Source of the DNA: Bugulina stolonifera
Taxonomy: Eukaryota > Bryozoa > Gymnolaemata > Cheilostomatida > Bugulidae
Assembly: GCA_935421135.1 (NCBI GenBank)
Contig: OW285196.1
Span: forward strand, 11,033,001 to 11,097,000
Direction: 5' to 3'
DNA: 64,000 bases
The translations under genes and the position numbers were made by a program. This document shows positions 24,541 through 35,776 of this stretch, in pieces. How positions within the stretch are numbered: the stretch's first letter is position 1; every line of letters starts with the position of its first letter. Below the pieces are notes generated by a model. It was not told the DNA's origin and did not search any database. It saw only the letters and a program-made list of their open reading frames with translations.

Positions 24541-27500
24541 ATGCTTCCAAACCAACAAAATTATCATAACCCCATACGTCTACCTTTAGATGACGATACT
24601 GAAGACCCAGATAATTTAAGTAAGTATTCAAATAATAATCATAATGAAAAATGTTAGTGTTAGCTAGTAGTTTTATTATAAATAGCAATACAAAACGTAT
24701 TTTATTTTTGATTTTTTTCATAATAATTCAACACTCATCCTAGCATCATCATCAGAGGATAGATGAAGTTATGGAAATTAAGGGCTATTTTATATAATGG
24801 GTAATTACATCAAAGAGGAAAAGCTAAGGGAATGGATTAAGTTAAGAATAAAGCTCCGAAACTATTTACACAATAGAGTTACTAGATTTCCATAACTTCA
24901 TTTATCCTCTGATGATGATGCTCAGATGAGCATTGAAATATTAGGAAATAAATCAAAAATAAAAATGCCTCTTGCATTACTATTTATAATAATTGTAATA
25001 TGTTATACATGCTAACTTTCACTTGCAGCTAAAAAAGTAATAGGCATACACTGCACGCACTATTTATTACAATGTCAACTAATATCACATGTAAAAGTAT
25101 AGAAAAAAACATTTTTTCATCCCTTATGTAGCGAGGTAGCCATAGAGATGTGTCTCGTGGCAGTTAGTTTAGTACTAAACAGGCGCCACTCATTCGCTAA
25201 ATCTGCTAGAGATAAAACGAAACACAGTATCTATTTTCTCTGTATTACAATGTAATATACATGTATGTGACCCTCGCTAACAGAATCAGACTGTTGAAAG
25301 GACCAGAATCAGACATTCGAAAGGCTAGAAAAACTCCATAAGATTGAACTTTGACTAGCTACATTTATACTCAGAGATCATTCATGACTTACATAATGAT
25401 GTTTGTACAAGTATAACTCATAATTTATTATATCATGTTTATTATAGGCTATATATTCCAATTAGAATAAAACAGTCTTTGCTGCAATTTTATGGACCGC
25501 CTGATATTTGATTCCTTAAAACAACATATCATATTGCTTTTATTGTACATGAGGCAAAACATGGGCTGGTATGCTGTGCGTATTGAACTAGAGCCTATAT
25601 TGCACTTAACATACAGAAATAACATTTGCAAATATATGCATACCACATACATGTACATGTAGCTCTCATGTAACTTACAATACAATGTACGTGATGGTAC
25701 AATATAAATGTATGACACAGTGCAATATGATACAGTACTATATATTATAATACAATACAATATACGATACAGTACAATATACGATACAGTACAATATACG
25801 ATACAGTACAATATACGATACAATACAATATACGATATAGTACAATATATGATACAGTACAACATATGATACAGTACAATATTGTATGATACAATACAAT
25901 ATATGATACAGTACAATATATGATACAGTACAATATATTATGATACAGTACAATATTGTATGATACAGTACAATATATGATACAGTACAATATTGTATGA
26001 TACAGTACAATATATGATACAGTACAATATATGATACAATACAATATACGATACAGTACAATATACGATACAGTACCATATACGATACAGTACAATATAT
26101 GATACAGTACAATATATGATACAGTACAATATTGTATGATACAGTACAATATATGATACAGTACAATATATGATACAATACAATATACGATACAGTACAA
26201 TATACGATACAGTACAATATATGATACAGTACAATATTGTATGATACAGTACAATATATGATACAGTACAATATATGATACAGTACAATATATGATACAA
26301 TACAATATATGATACAGTACAATATACGATGCAGTACAATATATGATACAATACAATATATGATACAGTACAATATATGATACAATACAATATATGATAC
26401 AGTACAATATATGATACAGTACAATATATGATACAGTACAATATTGTATGATACAGTACAATATATGATACAGTACAATATATGATACAGTACAATATAT
26501 GATACAATACAATATATGATACAGTACAATATACGATGCAGTACAATATACGATATAGTACAATATATGATACAGTATAATATATGATACAGTACAATAT
26601 ATGATACAATACAATATATGATACAGTACAATATATGATACAGTACAATATATGATACAATGCAATATATGATACAGTACAAACAGAGCTGCACAGTGTC
26701 GTCTCCTCACTCACATTTGATTTTTCACCTCTGTGTAATCAAACAGCAGTCGACACCGACCTTATGGCCAGGAGTCGGTTCAGTGTCGAACGGAGTCATC
26801 TATGGTGTGATACACTGGAAAACTGTTTTTCTGAACAGTTGTTCCCTCTTTATATGGAAAGAAAGAATATAACTGCCACTTATGCATGTACATGTATATA
26901 CATGTATGTTGTATTACTTTAGAAAAGGCTTTGGAGGTATACTATAAGGCAAATCGGACAATAGATAGAAAGTATTCATCAGGCACACCCGTCTACTGCT
27001 TAGTACACTGGGAAGATCCTGACAAAAATCCACCCTCCAAGGAGTTGTTGTTTAAGGGCAAAGACTCACATGCAGAGCAGAACTTTATCAACTATTTCAA
27101 GAGTGAACTATATCCACAGAGAGACGCTAAAACACAACCACCACTACAACTCAACATCTATCTTACATTAGCGCCATGTGGAGAACCAAGAGGTGACACA
27201 AAAGAAGACAAACTACCACCTATGGACTGTGCAGGTAGTCTTAAAGATTTCAGTAAAGAGGGTAATTATGAATTAAACATCAAAGCTGTGGGTCCTTATC
27301 GTAAAAATGAAGATGAACTACGTGCGCTGATGACAACTTCTGGCATAGAACTAAGTGCCTTTGCTAAAGATGATTGGGGAAGGCTAGCTGAACATCTTGG
27401 CACGAAAGATGACTACAAAAAACTAGCTAAACTTAGCATGGAAGATGATTTCAGAAGGCTAGCTGAACATCTTAGCACGCAGTCTGATTGGGATTATCCA

Positions 27501-27590
27501 CAGGAGTGGAGAACTCGAGATCAAGAGACACAAGAAACATTTGACAGAATTAGGAACCAAGTCCAGCAGTCTCCGGCAACTGCTAAATAA
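24541..27590 (+). CDS. Deaminase C: AID/APOBEC-like zinc deaminase, type 1
   Basis: Predicted exons 24541-24619 (26 codons plus one base, with NPIRLPL matching PIPLPL of genes A and B) and 26923-27590, joined by GTAAGT...CTTTAG in phase 1; 248 residues. Zinc site: H76-A-E78, C112 (in APCG) and C129, so 16 residues separate the cysteines instead of 2-4. It is collinear with gene A, through YCLVHW, HAEQN.INYF, NIKAVG.Y and LSAF.KDDW. The C-terminus repeats a DD...LA.HL unit three times (27369-27482), where gene A has it once, and ends in DYPQEWRTRD plus a tail not present in A. The frame stays open upstream of the chosen ATG to an acceptor-like TTTTTAG at ~24460, so the N-terminus may be longer. 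Intron 1 holds a foldback element and a 1-kb satellite. AATAAA at 28212 may end the transcript. Confidence 0.8.
24645..25025. mobile_element. Foldback (hairpin) element in intron 1 of deaminase C
   Basis: The inner arms 24742-24778 and 24886-24922 are inverted copies (37 bp, about one mismatch; CATCATCATCAGAGGATAGA start). Outside them an imperfect inverted match continues to ~24645 and ~25025 (AATCAAAAATAAAA, CTATTTATAATAA). The central spacer is ~107 bp and has no frame. It looks like a MITE or foldback element; the class is uncertain. Confidence 0.65.
25690..26690. repeat. 1-kb satellite, 17-bp unit
   Basis: Tandem array of GTACAATATATGATACA variants (unit 17 bp; some units with CG for TG, some with an added TGT), roughly 55-60 copies. 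Long minus-strand frames through it are repeat artefacts. It fills much of intron 1 of deaminase C. Confidence 0.95.
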
Positions 27591-27677
27591 CCTACCTACA
27601 TGTATGATTAAGATATTATATTTCTGGAAATATTTTCCTCTCTAAATTATTTCCTCTAATATGATGATGAACTGTTA

Positions 27678-27865
27678 GTAATAATGAGTGCACAGTATGA
27701 TCGGAGAAGGTTGACTGAGCATTTGCATGTAAGTGGTCAACCTTCTTTTGCAAGTACATGTACATGTACATGTACATGTACTTGGATTTATCCACAAGAG
27801 TGGAGTGATACATGTAGAGGTGTTGCAACAGGAATAAGCTTTTTAAGCCTGTAATAATGTGCGTT
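27678..27865 (+). pseudogene. Decayed second copy of the deaminase C-terminal end
   Basis: Downstream of gene C's stop the sequence again resembles the type 1 C-terminus. AGGTTGACTGAGCATTTG matches the LAEHL-coding segment, and GGATTTATCCACAAGAGTGG matches the W-Y-P-x-E-W segment. It ends in TTTTTAAGCCTGTAAT, against TTTTTAGGCCTATAG at the end of gene A. A run of TGTACA repeats interrupts it. From here the 3' flank of gene A is collinear, so this is probably the ancestral end of the gene, displaced by duplication of the C-terminal segment. Confidence 0.55.
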
Positions 27866-28714
27866 TTCATTATTATTTGAAACCATAAGGCACGGCTACC
27901 ACTTGACATACATTCTCCTATATAATCATATGTTGTACATTTCTTGAAATCTTTTTTCCAAATTATTTAACTATTATATTTTTTATGAGGATGGATTTGA
28001 TTGTCCATTAGTATTACACTTTTTACAATGGAGATTGTATATTATTATTTTTTATTAGATTCTTTGTATACTACATGTATATCTATATCATAATTCATAA
28101 TTATATTGAATTTATAATTTATACTTAAATTGTTATATTTATATAATGCTTCTGTAGGTAAATTTTTTGTCTCTTCTTTCCAATTATTATTTATACTATA
28201 TAACTATTCAGTAATAAACTTCCCAATGTTATTTCATAACACCCTTAATGCTTAACATACAATGTATATGTAGAGAACATGGTAATTTCGATGCCCTAAA
28301 ATCTAAGAACAATACTCCATATCTAGTGCTTGTTCCAAATTTCTCAAGTTTAAAACTTACTGTAGCATGGACTATAGTTTGTCTCACAGTAAGACTGCTT
28401 AAATGGCAGCTTGACAGCAAAAAATATAATATTGTGTCGTCGCTTTGATGAATAGTGCCCAGTAGCTATATTATCTATCTACTGTTCAATAACCAATGGT
28501 TCAGTTATTATGTAACTATATGCAGAGCACATAACATACATCATACTCGCACTCGCACTCAATGTGGAACTGTTTAGATGTACATTGTATATGAAGAAAG
28601 CTACATTCTTTACCATGTTAGCATGAATCCATTGCCTACCAGGGCAATAAACACTTGTACAAATGTACATGTATATAATAAATTCCATTTATCTCCACCT
28701 ATCTACTGTGTTTC

Positions 28715-28815
28715 ATCCCCATATGCTATCTTCTTATCTTACTCTATGTGTGATCAATATCTTCTGATCAACCAGCATCTAATAGGAATATCCATTTACT
28801 GGCCTACAGTCATAA
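28715..28815 (+). repeat. Dispersed repeat, copy of 155-255
   Basis: Same-orientation partner of the repeat near the left end of the window, sharing CTAATAGGAATATCCATTTA and the following TGGCCTACAGTCATA. Confidence 0.6.
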
Positions 28816-28840
28816 ACTTGCCAATTTTGCTTATCAATTT

Positions 28841-28961
28841 TACTTCCCACTATTAATCCCAGGTAAGAAAGCAAGGATCTAAAGATATCTACATCTTTTC
28901 TAATTTGGGGTGGGGAAGGCACTTCACCAATGGCAAAGTTTATATGAGGCACAGGAGCAGT
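28841..28961 (-). mobile_element. SINE tail fragment
   Basis: On the minus strand this matches the tail of the tRNA-derived SINE at 35777-35970: GCCATTGG.GAAGTGCCTTC, then CACCCCAAA and GGGAAGTAAAAT, with ~45 extra bases inserted. The tRNA-like head is absent. Confidence 0.55.
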
Positions 28962-28986
28962 TGTGACATATACATAATATAAATCG

Positions 28987-30527
28987 TAGCAATATTTTCG
29001 ACCCCAAATCTGGTTGGAGGATGGCAAACCGTTAACCGTAGACCGTTTACCGTAGACTGTTATATGAACAACAATATTTATCTTTGTATGCGATATAGCT
29101 TTATGGGACCCTTCTTTCCTACAAAGTGCCGAGTGAACTGAATGGGCTTAATACCAGTTTCTAAGCTTATATTACATGTATGTCTACATATTGTGGTGAA
29201 ACAGCCTCAGTGGTAATGGCACCTAGGCCAGCCACACTGACAGTACTATTAACTGACATTTAATTACATTATCTTATCCATGCATTGTTATCCATATTCA
29301 TCTATGCATTCATTATTATCTTATATATACTGCGTGTCTTATATACATATGTACTAGCAATCAAGCCTTGGGATTACGTTCTATTGCAACTTGGTTTTTC
29401 CCACATTTATAGACTTATTTAGTAATTGTCTGTTATTACTTGATTGTGCATTATTAGAGTCTTTTTGCCATTTTATATAGTAACTTCATGGCTGACCTTA
29501 TAGATTTAGCTCATAATTATATACGACATGTTTCTCCTTATTGTAAGCACATTTTGTGCGAAGGCCGACCCTTTATGTGGCCAAGTCGGGCGGAACCAGA
29601 CATATATTGTTGCGTCAGTTCCGGAGCCGACCCCATGTCGGATAACCGACACCATGTCGGGCTCTTTTGGCCGGAAGTTTGTTATGTATACATGTATAAG
29701 GCAGTGCATTTTGTGTTGTGAATCAGTTGTTGATTGCGCTTGAATAAAGCAACATCTCCTAACTCAACCTACAGAGGCTTACTCTTTAGGCGGGTAACTC
29801 CACCTGAGAATCCTTTGGATTCAGTACGGCTCGAGTTCACCTCATCCTAGGCTAAGCATATCTCTATCCACCCTTTAGGCTTAGGCCGATCCCGAGTTCT
29901 AACGAACCTAGGGTCGGACTTAGGTTCTCAAGGTTAGACATTCTTTCTCTACACTCCCTCGGAGTATAAACTCTACATGACCTACATCGGTCCTGAGCTC
30001 CAATGAGTCTCGGCATCGGCTTACTTCTGATATAATCTACAATCTACACTATAAAGAGCACCCATAACTGTTCACTCTTTTATGTAATGAGCAGAAGGTA
30101 CACTTGGTCGGCCTCTACCACCTTCCAAGCCCTTCACATACTGGTAGCCCTTGGCTCTCACATGCAATAGTACTCAAAAACATTACAATATTACATGTAT
30201 GTCTATATAGTATGTTTAACATAATATTGAACTCTCATTATACCCGCAGGCAGCAGCTTTATAAAATGCTATGCTAATCCCAACAACCAATATAACAAAG
30301 TGGAAAGCAAACTTCATTATTTTTTGCAAACAAAATACCTTTTAATTACACATAGGCCTCCAGAACAAACATGTCACTGCATGTACAAGTAGATACAGCA
30401 TTCAAGTTTTAAGACATAGTAACTATTATGCATTTAGCATCAAGCTGACCCAGGCTTTTCCATGTAATGTCCATCTTCTATGCTATACAAATAAAGTGCA
30501 ATGTAATATAATAATAACAAATAATAT
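28987..30527 (-). repeat. Arm of a large inverted duplication (partner 1471-2003)
   Basis: 28987-29190 and 30188-30527 are the reverse complement of 2003-1790 and 1811-1471 respectively. The arm is interrupted by the insertion at 29191-30187 and ends exactly where the solo LTR at 30528 begins. Confidence 0.75.
29191..30187. mobile_element. 997-bp insertion flanked by 22-bp direct repeats
   Basis: The uninterrupted partner at 1790-1811 shows a single copy of the 22-base sequence found on both sides here (29169-29190 and 30188-30209, one mismatch). The insert starts TTGTGGTGAAACAG and ends ACATTACA, and has a TTTATATAG box near 29472, AATAAA at 29743-29748 and repeated ATGTCGG motifs. The ends look LTR-like, but a 22-bp target duplication does not. 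No long conserved frame. Class unresolved. Confidence 0.6.
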
Positions 30528-31192
30528 TGTAATGGTTTCTGTGATTTGGTGCGGTCGTCCTTGGACGACTATCGACCCAGAAATGAAGTGCCTATGAGTG
30601 GTGCTAGGACTTCGCATTACATGAAAGATCGAGCGGTCTCAGTAGCCCAATAACTACCAGAGACGACCCATCTGGTCCCAAGTCTGACCTTCAGACTATA
30701 CGTTGAAAGAGAGTGATCCGACCTAGTAGGCGGTTCGCTAAGCGAATGACCTGACAAAAGGAAGTGAAAGTCTCTGTATCAAGTATAGATGTGTCTTTAT
30801 TGAAAGCCAAGTGAAGACTGAGACAATGAACAGTAAAACAATGCCCTTTATATAGTATAAGGACTTCCGGCCGACGTAGTGTCGGGAAAAGACGACGCGT
30901 GGTCGTCCGGAAGTTGCGCAACAAGATGGCCGCCGGAAGCCCGACGGCCGACCCAAAATAGGTCGGGTTCTACAAAAGTTGCTTATAATGGTCCAATTCA
31001 TGTACAAAATAAATATCAATGGATTCTGAGAGGTCGGGCCTCTGTACATGGGTATAAAAGGCATTAAAAGACTTAGTAATAATCATGTAACCATATACAA
31101 TAGTATAGGAGTAAAGTACAAGCAGATATATACAATTATGTGCACACAAGAATGAGTGTCAGATGTAAGATACGATTTAGCGTACCATTACA
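30528..31192 (-). mobile_element. Solo LTR, copy 2, at the 5' edge of deaminase D
   Basis: 665 bp with the same TGTAATGG...CCATTACA ends and minus-strand TATATAAAG (30846-30854) and AATAAA (30796-30801) as copy 1. It is flanked by a perfect 4-bp duplication, ATAT. It has ~80 extra bases rich in CG (near 30875-30955) that copy 1 lacks. It separates the inverted-duplication arm from sequence that matches deaminase A only from the exon 1 donor onward. Confidence 0.8.
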
Positions 31193-31423
31193 ATATTTTA
31201 AGTAAGTAAAAGTTTTTTAACTGTTTAATGCAGGCATACTTAGTGCTTGTTCTATTGTATATACACAAGTACAGGTAACAATTGCACATAAACTGAGTTT
31301 ACTGCACATGGTAATTATTATTACTTTTTTCTGTTCCGGCATCATGACCAAACCTTTTTACATTATTTACAATTATAATCCTACCACAACGTTATTATAA
31401 TTTATTATGTCATAAGTCTTATA

Positions 31424-32062
31424 ATGCAAAAAGCAAAACTGATGCTGTTTTACATAAACTGCCGTGACATTGACACCTTTCTTATAGGAGATGTGAAGCA
31501 TCATTATATGGATATGTTTGTAAATGGACAGGTTTGGGCAGAGTTTAAAGATGCGTACTGTTTGGTGAGAGGGCAAGGAGTAGGAGGGGTAGCAGTAGGC
31601 CCCCTTCTCTTCAAGAACACAGGCTCGGGAGGAAATCACGCTGAAGTAAACATGATGGAATATCTGACAAACAACCCCTCACCTCTAGCTGGAGCTACCA
31701 CATTGGAGTTGTACCAGAATTACGCCCCTTGTGACAGTTGTACTCCCAAAATAGAAGATTTTTCTGAGGATAGAGGTGTGAAAATAAAGGTCACATTTGT
31801 GAATCTTTTTGGAGATAAAAAGATAGGAGATCATGCTGAATCTGTAAGATCGGGGAGTATCCCTATAAGACAGTTTAATTCACAGTCTTGGAATAGTTTG
31901 GGTAACATGCTGGGGGATGATGATAATTGGGGTAGTAACTACACAGAGAAAATGAAGAATCGAGATGAGAGAGTGAGGGCTAAGGTTGAGAATATTGATG
32001 GAGTTGATGGCTACGTAATGTATAAATTTTATCCAAAACCAAAACCAGAACCTGCACAGTAG
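31424..32062 (+). CDS. Deaminase D: AID/APOBEC-like zinc deaminase, type 2, first exon lost
   Basis: By paralogy with gene B the conserved coding part starts after the acceptor CTTATAG at 31487 (exon 31488-32062, ~190 codons, phase 1). Zinc site: HAE (His codon at 31637) and PCDSC (Cys codons 31730 and 31739), spacing as in AID/APOBEC proteins. Type 2 hallmarks are VK.HYMD, LELYQNYAPC, SWNSLG and W...Y...M..RDERV. The usual first exon is missing: sequence matching the intron of gene A starts at a donor (GTAAGT, 31202) directly after a solo LTR. The gene may therefore use the in-frame ATG at 31424, which adds a short hydrophobic N-terminus, use an ATG inside the exon, use an unseen exon, or be silent. 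The deaminase frame itself is intact. AATAAA lies at 32491. Confidence 0.7.
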   Translation: MQKAKLMLFYINCRDIDTFLIGDVKHHYMDMFVNGQVWAEFKDAYCLVRGQGVGGVAVGPLLFKNTGSGGNHAEVNMMEYLTNNPSPLAGATTLELYQNYAPCDSCTPKIEDFSEDRGVKIKVTFVNLFGDKKIGDHAESVRSGSIPIRQFNSQSWNSLGNMLGDDDNWGSNYTEKMKNRDERVRAKVENIDGVDGYVMYKFYPKPKPEPAQ

Positions 32063-32872
32063 CTACATCCATGGTAACTGTGATTGTACCATCGGCAGTC
32101 ATACAATCTGAATAATATATTATATATTTTATGTGCATGCAGATAATATAAGTAGTGATGACGTGTGTTCAGGATGTTGTGGGCTGATAATGCAGTCGAT
32201 AAGTGCTACAATTTTATCAAATTTTAGCTGTTGTTATGAAGTTATTTTTGACAGCACAGTATACGATATTTATTTAACAGTATAGTGTTGATTATTTATA
32301 TTTTTGTGTCCTTTATTCAGGCAACACGCTTTGAATAATTATTGACTCTCTATATTAATTTGCAGCAACCCGTGATAAACGTAAATATTTTACTATATAT
32401 TCAAGTTTATTTTGTATACAACTTTATTTTCTGATTCACGGTTTCAATTTTCTCACCAATAGTATCGTTTTATCTCAAAAATGCTGAATGAATAAAATAA
32501 TATGGACCTGCATGTACATTAGTCTGGTATATTGAATACAGATAATATATGTACATATTTTATGGTAACAGGACGGTGAGTTCTTTCATTTAAAGTTCGA
32601 TCAGCCTCAGTTTACAGGGTTTATTAGGTAGCATGCAGAAATGCGTGGCAGTGGGCCTTATTTAAAATGTACAAATAATAGAGATTGTACATGTGTGTTA
32701 CCACGTAAGCCTATGTAGTTATACAGTATGCTTACTTAACTTACTTCCCAGTTTTATTTCCCATAATTAAAGCAGCTGGAAATAGTGCAGAATATTATGT
32801 GTTTTTTCCTTCTGCTTCCAAGAAAAAGCATCGATGTATTAGTAAGAAACATTGTGAGACTGTGGCAAAACT

Positions 32873-32973
32873 AACCAGTAACCAGTAACCAGTAACCAGT
32901 AACCAGTAACCAGTAACCAGTAACCAGTAACCAGTAACCAGTAACCAGTAACCAGTAACCAGTAACCAGTAAC
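32873..32973. repeat. (AACCAGT)n microsatellite
   Basis: About 14 perfect copies of a 7-bp unit. It is internal, and the unit does not match the usual animal telomere repeat. Confidence 0.95.
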
Positions 32974-35776
32974 CACTTCTACCACACACCCAGCTAATCT
33001 GAGCAGCTTGATGAAATATAAATTATTATGATGTTGTTTGAAGTTGTCCCCTTTTTTCGAGAACTAAAACGCGAGGGGACAACCTCTTAATTAAAATGTT
33101 GTTCTTGTATTACAGGAGTTGTTTACCCTCGACGTACAGATGCTATAACCCAAAATCCAATGCTCGCCTTATAAGGGACGCCTTATATCCCCTATCTACC
33201 CCTTTGTATATCCCCAGTTCAGTCCAGTGACGTCTGTCAGCACAATTATAAGCAATTGTAAGCAAATTTCATTGCGGAAAGAGATCATATTGCAAGAACA
33301 AGGCTAAGGCGGTAATGAGACTGAATTTGATTTAAAAGTTTTCGTAACAACAACACAAAAGTGCATGGCATGCCTCTCTGATTGACCCTATGTTTTTAAT
33401 GATTTATCCCTTCGACTGACTTTTTTGTAAAGACCGTACATTTGGCATCTAAGGTGAATTTTTTGCTTAACAAGCTTTGTACTTTGCAATTACTAATAAA
33501 AAATAAGCGAATTAATTACAAAAACAAATGAAATTTATTTTTAAATTTAATATTATAATTACATTTACATTAAATAAAAATTTAGATAGTTGTATAGATA
33601 TAGTAATCAGCTCATTCATGATAGCGATAACCATCATAATGAATTATTGCTTATTTATTAACAATCTTAATCATAATAATGATTGATAATTATAAAATAT
33701 AAATAATAATAATAATAATTATTATTATATAAATAGTCATATCATAATCATTTATCATAATGTAATCAATTCACTGATATTCTATTGTAGTAACTAGTAA
33801 TAAATAATTAATTACTATACTAATACTTGTTACAATTACAAGGGACTGCCATAACTGGTTTGAATTAGGCCTGAGTTTGAAATGTAAGATCCCTTCATTT
33901 TGTACAATGACTTGGATGCCTACTGCTACTTGACAAATAATACTATAGACCTAATAATAAATGTGGTAGCACATGGATGCGCATGTAGATGTATGCATTA
34001 ACTTTCATATGCGTCAACTGTGAATGCAATAAAGGAAAGACAAGTTTTAACATGACAGCAATTGCAATGAGCCGGATTCAGCTAATAAATATAGTTGTTA
34101 CATTTAGTAATTTATTTATTGTTGTAGGCAACATGGCATTCAATTTGATTTAGATTTTTGTAGTAGGCTAATAACAATTCATCAATTCGACAACTTTAAC
34201 TTTACTCGTACTTGGTAATTCATACTTATAGGTCCCTACGTCATATAAATATCATGAAAGATTAGCTTATATTTTGTTATGTGCTACCAGGATGCCTGAC
34301 CAAAATTTGCAAAAATAAGTCAAAAATATTAAATTGAGTTGAATATGTTTTGGGAAGCAGGAAGTTGTCGCATAATCGGATTTGTAAAATTCAAAGCAAG
34401 TCAAATTTTGTAGAAATCTGTACAATATTCTGATGCCTCTTGCTAGCTAAGTGTCCTTATAGTCCCAACTCGATACGTAGAGGATGACCTCCGTGGTCAG
34501 TTTGCAAGTGCGAGAGAGTATATCCAACAATGCTGTGAGGGTCCGAGAATCTGATGCTTCAACAGGTATCAGGAGCGGCACCTGTTATAGTTTCAGTGTC
34601 AGTTCTGGAAATTCATAGGACTGCACTTTAAACCCAACTCCAGATAAGTGCTTGTATCGATACTTTTAGCCTAAATAGGAAAAAGACACCGTATAAGAGT
34701 TGGTCTCTCATTCTTGGCAACCTGCAAGCAACTGGGGCAATAGTGTGATAATATGTTGCTTATAGGTAGAAAAGATATATCCGGACTGAGGTCAATAAGT
34801 TAACAATACTAAAAATGGGAGCCTAACTTAGAAAGTTCAAGTTACATTAATTTAGCAAAACAGTCTCGGAACATAGAATTTAGTTTGCACAGTACATACA
34901 TGTAAATAGTTCCATCACAAAGAGATGTTACCAAGTATAATAGAATAGATGCACAATTATGCAGACAGACATTAATGTATGTAATATCAGAGATATAGGC
35001 CTACAAACTAGTATCAAGTTATCAGTACATTAGTAACATGCGTCATTTAATATCTATATAATGGAAAGACGTCTCGGCGTAGATACGAAGTTACAAACAC
35101 CTCAAGTCTTAGGGCATAACAACATGACACGTGATTCTTAAGTAATGATAGGACAATGCATGCATGAAACTTTAAACTCTTTGGCTACAACATGTCAGTG
35201 TATACGTGTAACACCAAATTTGTCCTCTAACTTTGCTTGGGAAGACTATTTAACCATAACTCAGACCATTGGTGTCCTATTTGCCATGAGGAGACAATAG
35301 GCATATTCTAGAGCATCTATCTAGTGAGAAGCATCTTACCAGGTGACTGGTTAGTGATTGAGCACACATTTGACCTTTTACCTTTCATAGCCAAGCCAAT
35401 GTATATAAGGGAAAACCCATTCATATTCGCCATTATTTTTTATTGGCTAACGGTGATTGAGGGGCAGTAGCCTACACAGCAAATACACATGCAGCAGTAA
35501 TACAATAAAATCAACTGAATCTTTATAGAATGGATCTAATTGTTTACAGATTGAAATGAATCGATGAAAGTTGAACGCACATCGGTAAGATCTGGCGAGT
35601 CTGCTAAACAGATCTGCTTGTTATATTGCACCCGAGTTGCTGTTAAAAGGTTTTGAGACGAAACCCCATGTAGAACTTCTACTATGTATGCACATTAGTC
35701 TATTTCTAGACTAATCAATGTGCTACATGAACTCTACAGTCCTTGGTTCTCTATGTCCTTAGCGGTCAGCTTACTC
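32974..35776. other. No gene seen
   Basis: AT-rich sequence with a GGGGACAAC/GTTGTCCCC hairpin at 33043-33083 and simple A/T repeats at 33500-33830. 34430-34720 is less AT-rich but gives no recognisable exon. Confidence 0.5.

Noticed and set aside
25449..26714. Several long minus-strand frames (up to ~320 codons) rich in Ile, Tyr and Cys
   Set aside because: They follow a 17-bp AT-rich satellite in all three frames and show only periodic repeat peptides; no start context or homology.
32873..32973. Interstitial telomere
   Set aside because: The 7-bp unit AACCAGT does not match known animal telomere repeats, and the array is short.
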